Assembly (NCBI GenBank): GCA_024734495.1
Contig: JALMQS010000841.1
Location: 5,893,697 to 5,957,696, forward strand
DNA from: Forficula auricularia
Lineage: Eukaryota > Arthropoda > Insecta > Dermaptera > Forficulidae
DNA length: 64,000 nucleotides
Reading direction: 5' to 3'
Shown here piece after piece: positions 43,601 to 53,349 of the stretch (positions within the stretch are counted from its first letter, which is position 1; every line of letters starts with the position of its first letter). A model generated the notes under the pieces. It saw only the letters and a list, made by a program, of their open reading frames with translations, made no database searches and was not told the origin of the DNA. Position numbers and translations under genes: made by a program.

Positions 43601-43986
43601 TGAGTTCCGATATTCATGATCAGTAACGTTTGTTTTTTGTTCATATATTGCCATGATGACTATACTAGGGATGCTATTTGTAGCCTTTAATGAAGTAGTT
43701 TCCCATTGCTTTCTTCATCCTTATGCCGTTGACCGTTCCCGGTTCTTCCGCCTTTTGGGATATTTCTTACCCCAAGGACAAAAGAGTGTCCTTTCACCCC
43801 TCCTCTTCACCAGTGCCCAGTTTGCCAGAGTTTTCGAGGTTCTGGTTTGGCCTTCACAGCTACCGTAGCGGCTCGGGACACACGAAGTTCCCACTGTACT
43901 TCACCCAAACAAGCATTCCTTTACTTCCTCTGTTACCACCCCCCACGACGTGGACGTTGGGTTGGACTTCGGGGGGCAAAATATAA
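40604..43986 (-). mobile_element. Full-length RTE-like LINE with TSD
   Basis: The element occupies 40614-43976, flanked by a perfect 10-bp repeat, caaaatataa (40604-40613, 43977-43986). The 5' UTR of about 320 bases includes gaagaaagcaatgggaaac, a counterpart of the second LINE's gaaggcaacgggaaacc. The 3' UTR is about 30 bases and ends in a (gaa)n tail, as in RTE-type elements. With one intact ORF and matching TSDs it looks recently inserted. Confidence 0.9.
40643..43654 (-). CDS. LINE endonuclease-reverse transcriptase, intact
   Basis: A 1003-residue protein. The N-terminal APE-type endonuclease (about 57-305) has CTWNVRSLYQ (59-68), ILGISEMRWP (86-95), MGDFNAKIG (199-207) and GSDHNPLVVH (296-305). 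A Lys/Glu-rich coiled linker follows (about 310-480). The reverse transcriptase (about 510-800) has GKAPGPDGIQ (522), FIDYQKAFDRV (649), GVRQGCVLSPLLFN (707-720) and the catalytic FADD (750-753). The C-terminal region has LYGAETWTVSEAASKRLDAF (873-892), then a basic stretch GRRGPGRRR. It would nick DNA and copy its own RNA by target-primed reverse transcription. No stop or missing catalytic residue was seen. The clade (RTE or close relative) is inferred from motif style, single ORF and short-repeat tail. Confidence 0.92.
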   Translation of the reverse strand: MAIYEQKTNVTDHEYRNSRSGRGGIPPTRHKATQVVNMRNPCDESTNKEGTSRKSLKICTWNVRSLYQAGKTHNLIQEMNRLKIDILGISEMRWPGAGETTIMDKKVFFSGNITNQPRFQHQHGVGVIVNQELAKDVLNFVPISERILLLQMNYKPVKINVVQIYAPTSDKSDEEIEKFYDDLTKLLITLHKEDVTVVMGDFNAKIGKGENSEFVGPWGLGTRNERGERMNTFIQENQLVILNTLFKLPPRRLYTWKAPADGFDHVIRNQIDYIMINSRYRNSCKSAKCYPSADVGSDHNPLVVHLNLKLKKIKPPTRRPKQDLNKLKMGEIREQITEKLEQEINQIEEKEDFEQELETLTNTIKTISEQHLKSEGIIKRKSWMTDDILKMMERRRKKKMNKTEYIRLDKEIKREIRRTKNEWMNSKCEEIEELEKKHDHFNLHKKVKEAAGLYRTRNYGRLVDESGQTITDVQKELKTWQNYIGELFEDERSEVEISEDTTGPPITTEEVRKAISLNKDGKAPGPDGIQGEILKLLDDKSIIKITKIFNKIYTTGKIPREWLRSTFIAIPKKSTSKRCSEYRTISLMSHLLKTFLKILHMRLYSRCEEYMGDTQFGFRKATGTREALFCIQVLFQRCRDMNCDIHACFIDYQKAFDRVKHDKLIEIMKKIGIDNKDLQIIKNLYWNQKAQIRHKGELSDEIEIQRGVRQGCVLSPLLFNIYSEEIFNKTLYDSTKGILVNGIRINNIRFADDAVVFADSLEDLQSMMNDLSMHSLEYGIEINITKTKYMVISKNPPQPGMLTINNKIIEKVETTTYLGSTVRENWDHSVEIRCRIEKARSTFIRMSGLFKCHFLNLPTRVRLLRCYVFPVLLYGAETWTVSEAASKRLDAFEMWLYRRILRIPWTAYVTNKNVLQRLNKEMEIMTTIKARKLEYLGHIMRNKERYGLLQLVLQGKVMGRRGPGRRRISWLKNLRTWFATSTTGLFRASVNKIIIARMIANVR

Positions 43987-44037
43987 CTAAGATACAAATA
44001 TTATATAAGCAATTTTTGCTCGTTTAATAAGAGTAGA

Positions 44038-44134
44038 TTTAAGCAAATTGATCTACTACATCTTAGATTAAGCAGAAGACATTCTCGGAAATTTAACCTA
44101 AATGCCACATATCTCTCCGGGCCAATTAATAGTT
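44038..44134. other. Short spacer
   Basis: Lies between the Helitron 5' end and the element at 44135. Confidence 0.4.
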
Positions 44135-45039
44135 GCCCAGGGCCGCCCAATGGGGGGATCAAGGGGGTTAAATGCCCTGGGGCCCGGACTCTTGGGGGGC
44201 CCGGGCGGGGTGTTTATTTTTTTTCTTGCATTACAGTAAACTATTGTTTATCTGCGAGGCCCAAAGGAAAAACAAGAAAAAATACACTATTGACCTATCT
44301 ACAAATAATACAATAATCTAAACATACAAACATTTATAATTTATTCCAATATATGGAGAATTATACAATAGAAGGAGCCCAATAGGGTGGTCCTTATTTT
44401 GGGTATTTTCGAATTTTTACGCTGACAGAGGCTCATATAGTTCGGAATATATAAAAATCCCTCTCTCCCCAAGTTTTCAAGTCTCTATCTCAATTTTACC
44501 TGTGCTCACACAGCGATGCAATTTTTCGCATCTAAATAACATGGAGTTTTTGGCACTGAAATATCAATTTTTCTATTCCGGCCAAAGAAATGCTTCAAAA
44601 AATTTGAAACTCTGTATGCTTTACCCACATAATAGTACCTATCCTTCAGAATTTTTACAGATTTTTAGCTATTATAATTTTGGAGTTACAGCTAGATAAA
44701 ATAGTGCTGTATCTTAATGTTAGTAAGTTATAGATTCCAAAAATTATAATTTCTAAAAATCTGTATAAATTCTGAGGGATAGCTATTATTATAAGGATAA
44801 AGTCTACAGAGCTTCAAATTTTTTGAACCATTGACTTGGCCGGAATAAAAAAATTGATATTTAAATGTCAAAAACCCCAAGTTATTTGGATGGGAAACTT
44901 GCAGCACTATTTGTTAAAGGTTAAAAGTTGAGATAGAGACTTGAAACTTGGGAGATATTTTTGGAACGAAGTGAACTTATGGGACGCCTCGGGGTGGTAC
45001 CCTAGTCTGTGAAAAGTGTCCGTAACGTTAAATAAAAAC

Positions 45040-45120
45040 AAGCGAGCCAATAGCTCATGCGCGCGCATCCACTCAGCCACTCTGGGGGCGGGGCCTCGGC
45101 TTGCGCTCTGGTCGGGAATC
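45040..45120 (+). promoter_or_regulatory. GC-rich promoter-like stretch
   Basis: gcgagccaatagc has a CCAAT box and gggggcggggcctc a GC box, 140-220 bases upstream of the ATG at 45261. No TATA box. This is the only such combination in the window. Confidence 0.35.
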
Positions 45121-45260
45121 GATGCTGCTTCGATGTTGAATCTTTCGATTCAACAGGTATTATTTCATTACCCTCCTCTACCTCTCTGCTTCTATTTATC
45201 GAAATAATCCTCTTTAAAAATTTTATTAATTTAATAGACAGAACAATAGAATTCAATAAA

Positions 45261-45671
45261 ATGGCATCGAATTCAGAGACAGAACATTCAGAACTTATTT
45301 CGTTATTCAGCCAACAAATAACAAAGGTGTGCTTACTTAATTAATAAATAAATGAAAATGAAATGAAAATAAATAAAAGAATATTGCAATAATTCTACTA
45401 ATTTATTTATTATATTTCCAGCTAATAGAAGAAAAATAATCAATTAAAAAGAATCTACTAAAGGTAAGCGTTATATATTAATCGTGGGTGTATGTGTAAA
45501 ATCCCCGTGAATCCCTAATTGATTTCATAACTAATTCCTATAATTTATTTATTTATTTAATTAATTGAATTTTATTATTTATTTATTCTATTTAAGGAAA
45601 TAAAAATTAAAGAAGAAGAAAAAATTCCTTGGAATTTGATTTCCAACGAGGATTTGATGAATTATTATTAA
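45261..45671 (+). pseudogene. Three-exon gene-like structure inside element G
   Basis: Exon 1, 45261-45326 (22 codons, starting MASNSETEHSELISLF), ends at aaag|gtgtgc. Exon 2, 45422-45463 (14 codons), lies between ttccag and gtaagc. Exon 3, 45597-45671 (24 codons, EIKIKEEEKIPWNLISNEDL, then a stop), follows tttaag. All three are phase 0 and the same frame runs through. Exon 2 has one in-frame TAA, so either it ends a 27-residue peptide, it is skipped (giving 46 residues), or the gene is dead. Product unknown. Confidence 0.4.
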
Positions 45672-46077
45672 AATATCTAAGATTATTTATTTATTTATTA
45701 TTAGAGTATCTATTAGTTAGATATTTATATAATATACTGAGTAAAACATTGTATAAATTCATATACTGTTTTTTCTCAAATTCAAAAATATTTCCAAACT
45801 AGTTTGTTCAGTACTCACCTCTCCATCTCCTCCCTCGATTAGCACTCATGGATTTAATTTTAACATTTTTTATTATTATTTTCTTTGAAGGAAAGAAATA
45901 CGAAAAAAGCCGAGTACCAAAAAGGTATCGGGAGCGTGAAAAAAATAAGAAGCACAGTATATACATTTATATACCGTATATTATATATATTATAATATTT
46001 TGCAGTGTAATTTTAAATACGACTGTAAAGTTAGTAGACATCAGACGAGAAATTAATGATTTTATAATCAATTTCAG

Positions 46078-46165
46078 TATCCAGAGAAAAATATAAAAAA
46101 AAAGCAAGTAGCAATATCAACAAGAGTACGACAAAGAATAAAAGAAAAAATACAAAAGATCCAAG
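46078..46165 (+). pseudogene. Additional exon-like segment in element G
   Basis: Between aatttcag and aag|gtatgg, 88 bases are open, with a basic sequence starting YPEKNIKKKQVAISTRVRQR. Another possible exon begins at 45890 (after ctttgaag; KKYEKSRVPKRYRERE in one frame). Phases relative to the first three exons are not fixed. Confidence 0.3.
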
Positions 46166-46777
46166 GTATGGCATGAAAATTATATACATTTTTAATCAAA
46201 TTTATCATTACCATTAATAACTGTAATTAATTTTAGTACTTACTCATCTATCGATGCTGTTTTCTCGAGATATTTGGCAAAAATCGAATCACAAATATAT
46301 ATATCTTATTTTAGTTACCATAAAGTCTATAGTTTCTATGATAGAACAATAGATTAGGCTATTAATTATTATTATTCATATAAATACCTGTTTCTTTTGT
46401 ATATTATTATTATATATATTATATATTTTTATAAATCTATTGTAAATAAAATAAAGGTGTTAAGATAATTTTATAAAGTAGTTTCTTTGCTTTTTATCGA
46501 TAAAAAAATCATAATAAAAAATGTATACCTGAATAATTATTTTTCTTTATACCTAGAATAGAACTTAAAAATTAATATTTTTATAATAAGGAACTTCGTT
46601 CCTATCCGGTGTCCTACGACACAGATCGACTTTTTCTATTTATTTCGAAACATGTGAGCCTCTGGCAGCGTAAAAATTAGAAAATACCCAAAATAAGGAC
46701 CATCCTAGCCGGCCCATACTTCATGTTTGCCCAGGGGCCCTGGATTTTTCTTGGCGGCCCTGGGTAATTATCATATA

Positions 46778-46815
46778 TCTACTCTTATTAAACGAGCAAA
46801 AATTGTATATTTATT
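46778..46815 (+). repeat. Helitron-like 5' terminus
   Basis: A|TCTACTCTTATTAAACGAGC, as at 12119 and 44037, directly beside the right end of element G. Confidence 0.5.
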
Positions 46816-46944
46816 ATAGAGTATTTCACTAAATTAGAACATTTGTTTATAGAACTTTCAAATCACAAATATTTAATTTTTCGTTTTCGTGAAAAAATTC
46901 GATTTCGATGTTTCTTTCAATCTTTCAGGTTACATTGAATTTAA

Positions 46945-47621
46945 AAAATTGAATATATATAAAATTAAGGTTTTGTCTATACATTGGTTCAAATCAGGCC
47001 AAATTTTGGTTGCACACGTTTCAAGCAAAGTTATGAACGAAAACACCCTCAACAAAATTCCTGTCTGTCTGTCTGTCTGTATGTTTGTATGTATGTCTGT
47101 CTGTTTCAGTGGTTTCCGAAAAGTTGCTCACGATTCATGTAAAAACGGCTGAAGGGATTATTATGAAATTTCATATTTACATCAGATGTATTCTAACTTA
47201 CGTTTTTAGCTATATAAAGTTTTGATATTTTGACCCCAGAAGGGGTTTTGGGGGCACACGAATGAAAATGATCAAATAACTCCTAAACTATTAACCCTAC
47301 GGAAAATTTTATAATAAACAAAGTTGTAGGGGATGTGATTTCTGACAACTTTTGTTTAAAAAATTTTACCAAAAAACCACCCAAAAAGGGGGGAGGGTCA
47401 AAATATGAAAATTTGGAAAAAGTGGGTTAGGGTGCGGAATAGAGTGTTTGGGTGGTGGTGTGGGGGCGGGGGTTGGTCATGGTGCGAGGGTGGGGGTGCT
47501 GGGTGGGTTTCGGGCGGTGTGGTGGGTGGGAGTGGAAGTGAGGGTGGAATACGAGGGCTGGGGGTCCAGGGCGTGCCCCCTAGCTAGCAAGAGGGCCGCC
47601 GAAGGCGGTCCTTGCAGCTAG
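46945..47621 (+). mobile_element. Helitron-like element with G-rich sense strand
   Basis: Ends in a perfect hairpin (ccgcc, gaa, ggcgg; 47596-47608) and CTAG before T (47618-47621). The related locus at 53220-53790 is continuous except for this segment, so about 46945-47635 is an insertion. It holds a ctgt microsatellite (47066-47104) and a very G-rich block (47440-47580). The exact 5' end is uncertain. Confidence 0.6.
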
Positions 47622-47635
47622 TATATAATATAGAT

Positions 47636-47989
47636 ATAGATGAGAGTATAATTATTTTTCATCTGTTTTTATTTTCCAAATTTTTTAACATATTTCAACT
47701 CCATATAATAGACTTTGGATACAATTTTGATATTAGTATTAATATAGTTTGCTTGTATTAAGGAGAAGTAGACGCTATGATAAAATTCGTGCTATATTTG
47801 ATTAATAGAAAATTCTTTATTTCGTATCTGAGCTTGTTTCCCTGTCTCCAATGGATATGGACTTGTCTCGACATGTATCCGGGATTACTATAAAAGCGCC
47901 TAAACTTATATTTCGCACTCTTTTCTTTCTATAGCAGAGTGAGACATTCTACCCCAATTGCATATTAGAGAATTTATTATTTATTGATA
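47636..47989 (+). repeat. Repeat R, copy 1, with TATA box
   Basis: Closely matches 53440-53790 (gatgagagtataattatttt, ctccaatggatatggacttg, cgacatgtatccgggattac). TATAAAAG at 47889-47896 followed by tttctttctatagcagagtg is well conserved between copies and looks like a core promoter, perhaps of a worn LTR or other element. Confidence 0.65.
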
Positions 47990-48222
47990 TTTTAATGCCA
48001 AAAACCCCATGTTATTTGGATGGGAAACTTTCATCTCTGTTTGGCAAAGGTTAAATTGAGATAGAGACTTGAAACTTGAGGATATTTTTTTTATTTATTT
48101 CAAACCATATGAGCCTCTGTCAGCGTAAAAATTCGAAAATACCCAAAATAAGGACCACTCTAGCCGGTCCATACTCATGTTTGCCCAGGGCACGGAATTT
48201 CTCTGTGCGGCCCTGGGTAATT
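47990..48222 (+). repeat. Element G right-end fragment
   Basis: gagatagagacttgaaactt, gaaaatacccaaaataagg and the terminus cggccctgggtaatta match element G. Confidence 0.7.
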
Positions 48223-48357
48223 ATATATATATAAATAGTTGCCGTAAATTAAAATTAAAATCATTGTATACTCGTATATCTATAATTTGATTTCGTTTTT
48301 AAAAAAATAATAATTATAATTTTTTTTATGTAAATAATATGCTATATATATATATAC
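48223..48357. other. AT-rich spacer
   Basis: Nothing recognised. Confidence 0.4.
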
Positions 48358-51300
48358 TTGTGTCAGGCTTCTCTTTTTCTCTCTCCTATACGGCCTCCCT
48401 TGGCCAACTCTTGTTGTTTTTTTTTTTTTTTTTTTTTTTTACCGACTCCGACGCTATTAGGTTTTCGAGGGCTAGGAGTTGATTTCCTTTTTCATTTTTC
48501 TTCTTCAACATGTGGAAGGCAACGGGAAACCACCACATTACAAATCCCGAGAATATGCAACATGACGATTTCTCTTCGAGTAAAGAATTCCGGAGGTAAA
48601 CTAGCCCCTCGTTCGGATCTCCGGGAAGGGGCTACCCGAGGAGAGACCATCATAAAGGGAAAAATAAATAATGACTTTCTACGAGTCGGAGCGTGGAATG
48701 TTAGGACGCTAAAGGGAATAGATAAACTAATGAATTTAAAGCGGGAAATGGATAGACACAAATTGGACATTATTGGGATTAGTGAAATGAGATACCCAGT
48801 AGAGGGAGATTTTTGGTTTGAAAACAGCCATAGAATCATTCATACGGGGGGCAGAATGGGCAGGCAGGAGTGGGCATTATTATGAATAAAAAAATAGGGC
48901 AAAGGGTAAAGAATTATCTTCAGGTAAGCAAAAGGATTGTTATGATCACAGTGGATTCGAAACCGAAAGATACTGTGATAATCCAGGTATACATGCCTAC
49001 TACATCATATAAGGATGACCAAGTTATAGAAGAAATGTACGAACAAATTGAAAAACCTGATGAAGCGCGTTAAAGGGGATGAAAATTTAATAATTATGGG
49101 GGATTGGAATGCAAGAGTAGGAAAAGGCAAAGAAGGAAAAGTGGTGGGCGAACACGGTCTAGGAGATAGGAATGAAAGGGGCGAAAGATTAATTGAATTT
49201 TGCAGTAAGCACAGTTTAGTAGTAGCAAACACACTCTTCCAACACCATCCAAGAAGGATCTACACGTGGAAAATGCCAAAAGACAAGGGGAGATTTCAAA
49301 TAGATTACATATTAGTCAAACAAAGATTCAGAAATCAAGTAAAGGACTGTAAAAGCTATCCTGGGGCTGATATTTTTAGTGATCACAATCTAATTGCGAT
49401 GAAATGCCAACTAAAATTTAAAAAACTAATAAAAAAGGGAGGGTCGCGAAAAAACTGGGATATATCTAAATTAAAAAATAAGGAAACCCAAAAACTTTTC
49501 GAAAACGTAATGAATAAGAAACTGGAAGAAAAAACACCCACAAATAATAAAGAAGAAGAAATCGAACAAGAATGGAATGCTATGAAATCAAGCCTGACTG
49601 AAACAGCCAACGAAGTCCTTAAATCAAAGAAAAACGAAATTAAAAAGCCATGGGTAACAGACGAAATACTGCAACTGATTGACGAACGAAGAAAATTTAA
49701 GAACAGAAAAGACGAAGAAGGGAAAGAAACATATAAAAAATTAAGATGGAAAGTTATAAGAGAATGTAGAAAAGCAAAAGAAAAAATGATTCAAGAAAAA
49801 TGTAAAGAAGTCAACGAAAATCTAGTATTGGGAAAAGTTGATGTAGCCTATAGGGCAATAAAAAGAAATTTTCAAGAAGACAAGCCAAAAAGCAAGAACA
49901 TAAGAGATAAAGGAGGCCACATTATTCTAAACGAAAACGAACAGGCAAATAGATGGAAGGAACACCTAGAAGAACTCTATGGAGAAGAAAAAACAATGAA
50001 CCCAATAGAAGAAGAAGAATCTGTGGACGAAAACGAATTAGGAGACCCCATACTCAGGTCAGAATTCGAGACAGCTTTGAAGGAACTAAAAAATAATAGA
50101 GCACCCGGAATAGACAATATACAAGCTGAAATCCTAAAGAACTCTGGGGAAAAGGCACTTGACAAACTCTTTGAACTAATTAGCAAAATCTATAAATTGG
50201 GAATCATCCCAAAAGATTTCCAAAAAAACAAAATAGTCACACTTCCCAAAAAGACAGGCGCGGATAAATGTGAAAATTTCAGGACCATTAGCCTAACCTC
50301 ACATGCCTCCAAAATCCTAACCAAAATAATCCAAAGAAGAATAGAACAAAGAGTTGAAGAAAATCTGGGGGAAGACCAGTTCGGCTTTAGAAGAAACAGA
50401 GGCACCCGAGAAGCAATTCTCTCTCTTAGACTAATAATAGAAAGGGCTTTTATCAGGGAAGAATCTGTCTACATCGGATTCATAGACCTAGAAAAAGCAT
50501 TCGATAACGTCAATTGGGAAATTATGTTTAAAATATTAAAACAGGCGGGAATAAAATTCAGAGAGAGAAGACTAATCTACAATCTATATCAAAACCAGAC
50601 GGCAATTATAAATATTGGTGATGAACAAAGAGAAGCCAAAATAAAAAAAGGTGTAAGACAAGGATGTGTGCTGTCACCCATGATTTTCAACTTATACATA
50701 GAAGAAGCGATTAAAGAATTCAAAGACAAAATTGATACAGGTATAGAAATCCAAGGTCAAAAGATCGCTATGTTAAGATTTGCCGATGACATTGCCCTTC
50801 TAGGAAGCAATAAAAAAGAATTAGAGGACGCCTTGAATGGAATTAACCAAATCCTAATAGAAGAAATCAAAATGAAAATAAACAAGAATAAAACCAAGGT
50901 CCTAGTATGTACAAAAAAAGAACAAACGAGACAGGAATGCATCAAAATTAACCAAGAAAACCTAGAAGGAGTTAAGGAATTCCGCTACCTAGGAAGTAAA
51001 ATAACATGGGATGGGAGGAGCGAAAACGAAATTAAATCAAGAATTGCCCAAGCAAAAATGGGGTTTAATTCAAAAACAAAAACTACTATGCTCCTCCTCA
51101 ATCAGCTTAGCAAACAGGAAGTTGCTATTGAAGACATATGTATGGAGCATAGCCATGTACGGGTGTGAAACCTGGACAATTAGAGAAGCGGAGAGAAAGA
51201 GATTAGAGGCTTTCGAAATGTGGTGCTACAGAAGAATGATGAATATCAAATGGATGGATAAAATTACAAATGAAGAAGTTCTTGGAAGAATCGGAGAAAG

Positions 51301-51570
51301 AAGAACCTTGTGGAAGAGTCTGAAGAAGAGAAGAGGTCAGATGATGGGGCACACACTGAGACATGGGGGACTGCTTAGGGATATCTTGGAGGGGGAGGTG
51401 GGAAAGAAAAGGGGAAGGGGAAGAACCAGATTAGAATATTTCAACCAAATAATTGGGGATATGGGATGCCAGACATTTAGAGAGGTTAAACAGCTGGCGG
51501 GGGACAGAGTCGAGTGGAGACGGATTGTTGCATCAAACCAGTCTTAGGACTGTATACTCAATGATGATGA
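48358..51570 (+). mobile_element. RTE-like LINE, frameshifted
   Basis: The 5' region contains a poly-T run (about 48417-48440) and gaaggcaacgggaaacc. The body encodes one endonuclease-reverse transcriptase now split by three frameshifts. The 3' end is gtcttaggactgtatactca followed by (atg)n at 51560-51570. The left boundary is approximate and no TSD was found. It abuts a Helitron end at 51575. Tail fragments of the same family lie at 2947-3130. Confidence 0.85.
48669..51547 (+). pseudogene. LINE endonuclease-reverse transcriptase, three frameshifts
   Basis: Endonuclease pieces: GAWNVRTLKG and IIGISEMRYP in the first frame; a middle piece from 48870; MGDWNARVGKG, GRFQIDYILV and SDHNLIAMK in the long frame from 49048. 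Reverse transcriptase: NNRAPGIDNIQAEIL, GFIDLEKAFDNV, GVRQGCVLSPMIFNLY and the catalytic FADD are all intact in that frame (to 51168). The C-terminal part (YGCETWTIREAERKRLEAFE, then GDRVEWRRIVASNQS and stop) lies in another frame. Breaks fall near 48855, 49055 and 51110. Catalytic residues are kept, so inactivation may be recent or due to sequencing error. Related to but distinct from the 40.6-kb LINE. Confidence 0.88.
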
Positions 51571-51574
51571 TATA

Positions 51575-51635
51575 TTAGTTTGGCTGCCCGCCGAAGGCGG
51601 GCCTTTAGTCACAAGCGGGGCTTCGCCCCCTAGAC
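51575..51635 (-). repeat. Helitron-like 3' terminus
   Basis: On the minus strand a perfect hairpin (cccgcc, ttc, ggcggg; 51587-51601) precedes CTAA before T. A second hairpin, ggggcttcgcccc, follows at 51617. The other end may be at 52826 but lies beyond other insertions. Confidence 0.5.
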
Positions 51636-51827
51636 CCCCACGTGGCTGCTTTATTGATGTTTTATTAGAAACAGAGAATAAATATAATTGTTTTATTATA
51701 AAGTCTTAAATAGATATAATTTGAGATTCTATTTAACTGTAATATACACTCATAACAAATAAGATGAAACAAATATTTAAAATGTATTAAAAATCTCTAT
51801 TTATAAAAAATTCTCTTATTCTCATGC
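51636..51827. other. AT-rich DNA
   Basis: Nothing recognised. Confidence 0.4.
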
Positions 51828-52222
51828 TTGAGTTGTTTATCATAAAAGAATTTAGTCTTATTTATTTTAACTCGATTCTTCCACGTTTTCAGTAGAGCTT
51901 GCCATTAATAGTCAAAACATCAAAAATGGAATGCAATAAGGTTATTCCTCTAGTATTAGATAAGAATCGATCGTTTTTTTTCGATTTTAAGTCGATTCCT
52001 CCATGTCTTCACCAATGGCTACCAATAAAAACCGAAACGTCAAAAATCGAATGTAGAATGATTATTCCTCGACTTTTAAATGAGAATCGATCATTATTTT
52101 TGAATTAAAGTCAACATGAACTGCAAATTGCAAGTGATATCTGATTAATAATAAAGGAATAAACAAATTAATATTTCAAATGAATTTGGATAAAGTTTAG
52201 CAACGATCCGTTGCAGTTTATT
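51828..52222 (+). repeat. Three-unit copy of the 7.6-kb array
   Basis: Begins gagttgtttatcataaaag and contains three 120-bp units, then gaactgcaaattgcaagtga and ggataaagtttagcaacgat. This order equals the left half of 7553-8060 in reverse. Confidence 0.75.
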
Positions 52223-52276
52223 TAATTAAATAACAATTTTTGAGTTCATCAATTAAATTGTCAAATTAATATTTGT

Positions 52277-52430
52277 GGGATTTAAAATTCATTGTAATTA
52301 AGTACCTTGAGGACCACAAATAAGGTCATATATAGTTTTTTTGTAAAATTATATTTTAATGTACTTTATTTTAGAATAAGATAGTACATTGGATAAAGTT
52401 TAGCAACGATCCGTTGCAGTTTATTTTTTT
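52277..52430. repeat. Partial repeat J plus hairpin flank
   Basis: aattaagtaccttgaggacc and ttagaataagatagtac match repeat J; then the gcaacgatccgttgc hairpin again. Confidence 0.6.
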
Positions 52431-52544
52431 AATTTTTGTTTTTAAATGTACTTTAAAAAAAATAGATAGTTTTTTTTAAATCTTTGTTGCATTATTAAAT
52501 TCTTCTTCAACGATAATGTGGTTAGAACTCTATTATCTATACTA
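52431..52544. other. AT-rich spacer
   Basis: Nothing recognised. Confidence 0.35.
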
Positions 52545-52826
52545 TTAAGAATGAATGACATTCAAAAATCTGACAAACAGTGCCGCCAACAAATGTTTAG
52601 TTAGCTAGTTTAGTTCTTTTATTGTTTGGCAAGCTATGTTGGCTATACAGATTTTGTTTTAGTTTTTCGTGAATTTTCCAATTTTCCGGGCAACTTTTCC
52701 GATTTTTTTTTTACGTATTAACCTGAAATGGACTATTACGAACATTTAAAAAAAAAATAGCCAAATCGGTACAGGCATTTGAGAGATCTGCGCTTACAAA
52801 GAAAAAGAAATTCATTTTTATTTTAT
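52545..52826. repeat. Helitron-like termini, composite
   Basis: ATCTATACTATTAAGAATG at about 52537-52555 reads as a plus-strand 5' end. The right edge gives TCTATAAAATAAAAATGAAT on the minus strand, like the 5' end at 1380. Two elements probably overlap here. Confidence 0.4.
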
Positions 52827-53219
52827 AGATATATAGGTATATATATTATGAAATTGTTTTTTAAATAATTGCAAGAGTTTAGATATTAGTGAGATACTGG
52901 TCACGTGATGTCACTAAATTTTTTCGGGTCAAATCAGTAATCAGTCCAGCTCTCTACGCGACACCGAGAACATGAGCTCTCACACTAATCCAATTCATCT
53001 CTGGAATTTTATTTTGAATCGTGATTATTTATTTGTTCAGTTATTTTAAAGTGTAGCCATTCTTTTAATTAATCTTTCGAGTTGGTTTCCGGGTCGTCAG
53101 GTATCAAGGAAATTCCCAATAGGCAGGTGAGCTCTACGAATTGACACTATAGCTAGCTCTTGTAAAATAATTCATAATTATGCGTCCACTTAATCATAGG
53201 ATTATTATTTCTATTATAA
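52827..53219 (+). promoter_or_regulatory. Possible promoter and 5' exon
   Basis: A less AT-rich stretch with CACGTG and tgatgtcac (about 52901-52914), then cccaataggcag|gtgagc, a good splice donor near 53126, and a weaker one in gtcgtcag|gtatca. No downstream coding exon identified. Confidence 0.25.
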
Positions 53220-53304
53220 TCTTAGACATAGAATATTTCACTTAATTAGAAAATTGGTTTAATTTACTAAAAGAACTTTTAAATCACAAATATTTAATTT
53301 TTCA

Positions 53305-53349
<45 letters not shown>

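Larger units (their letters stand above)
39895..44037 (-). mobile_element. Helitron-like element split by a LINE
   Basis: The minus-strand 5' end TCTACTCTTATTAAACGAGC is at 44037 with A before it. The 3' side at 39895-39923 has CTAG and an accgtgcatcgctaggt hairpin. A long C-rich (sense strand G-rich) block lies at 39920-40070. Sequence at 40480-40613 and 43987-44037 matches the undisturbed copy at 11910-12119, showing that 40614-43976 is an insertion. Confidence 0.6.
44135..46764. mobile_element. 2.6-kb TIR element G with gene-like exons
   Basis: Inverted termini gcccagggccgccca (44135) and the complement at 46752-46764, each followed inward by a second ggcccctggg-type block. Subterminal inverted blocks ccttattttgggtattttc and gaaaatacccaaaataagg lie at about 44391 and 46678. 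An inner foldback (44510-44910) is present. Between them are a GC-rich promoter-like stretch and small exons. A right-end fragment of the same family lies at 47990-48222. The superfamily is not determined. Confidence 0.6.

Noticed and set aside
40643..43654. Plus-strand frames of 60-119 codons inside the LINE ORF
   Set aside because: They are antisense shadows of a clear reverse transcriptase gene.
47405..47587. Gly/Trp-rich frame
   Set aside because: Translation of the G-rich block of a Helitron-like element; no protein features.
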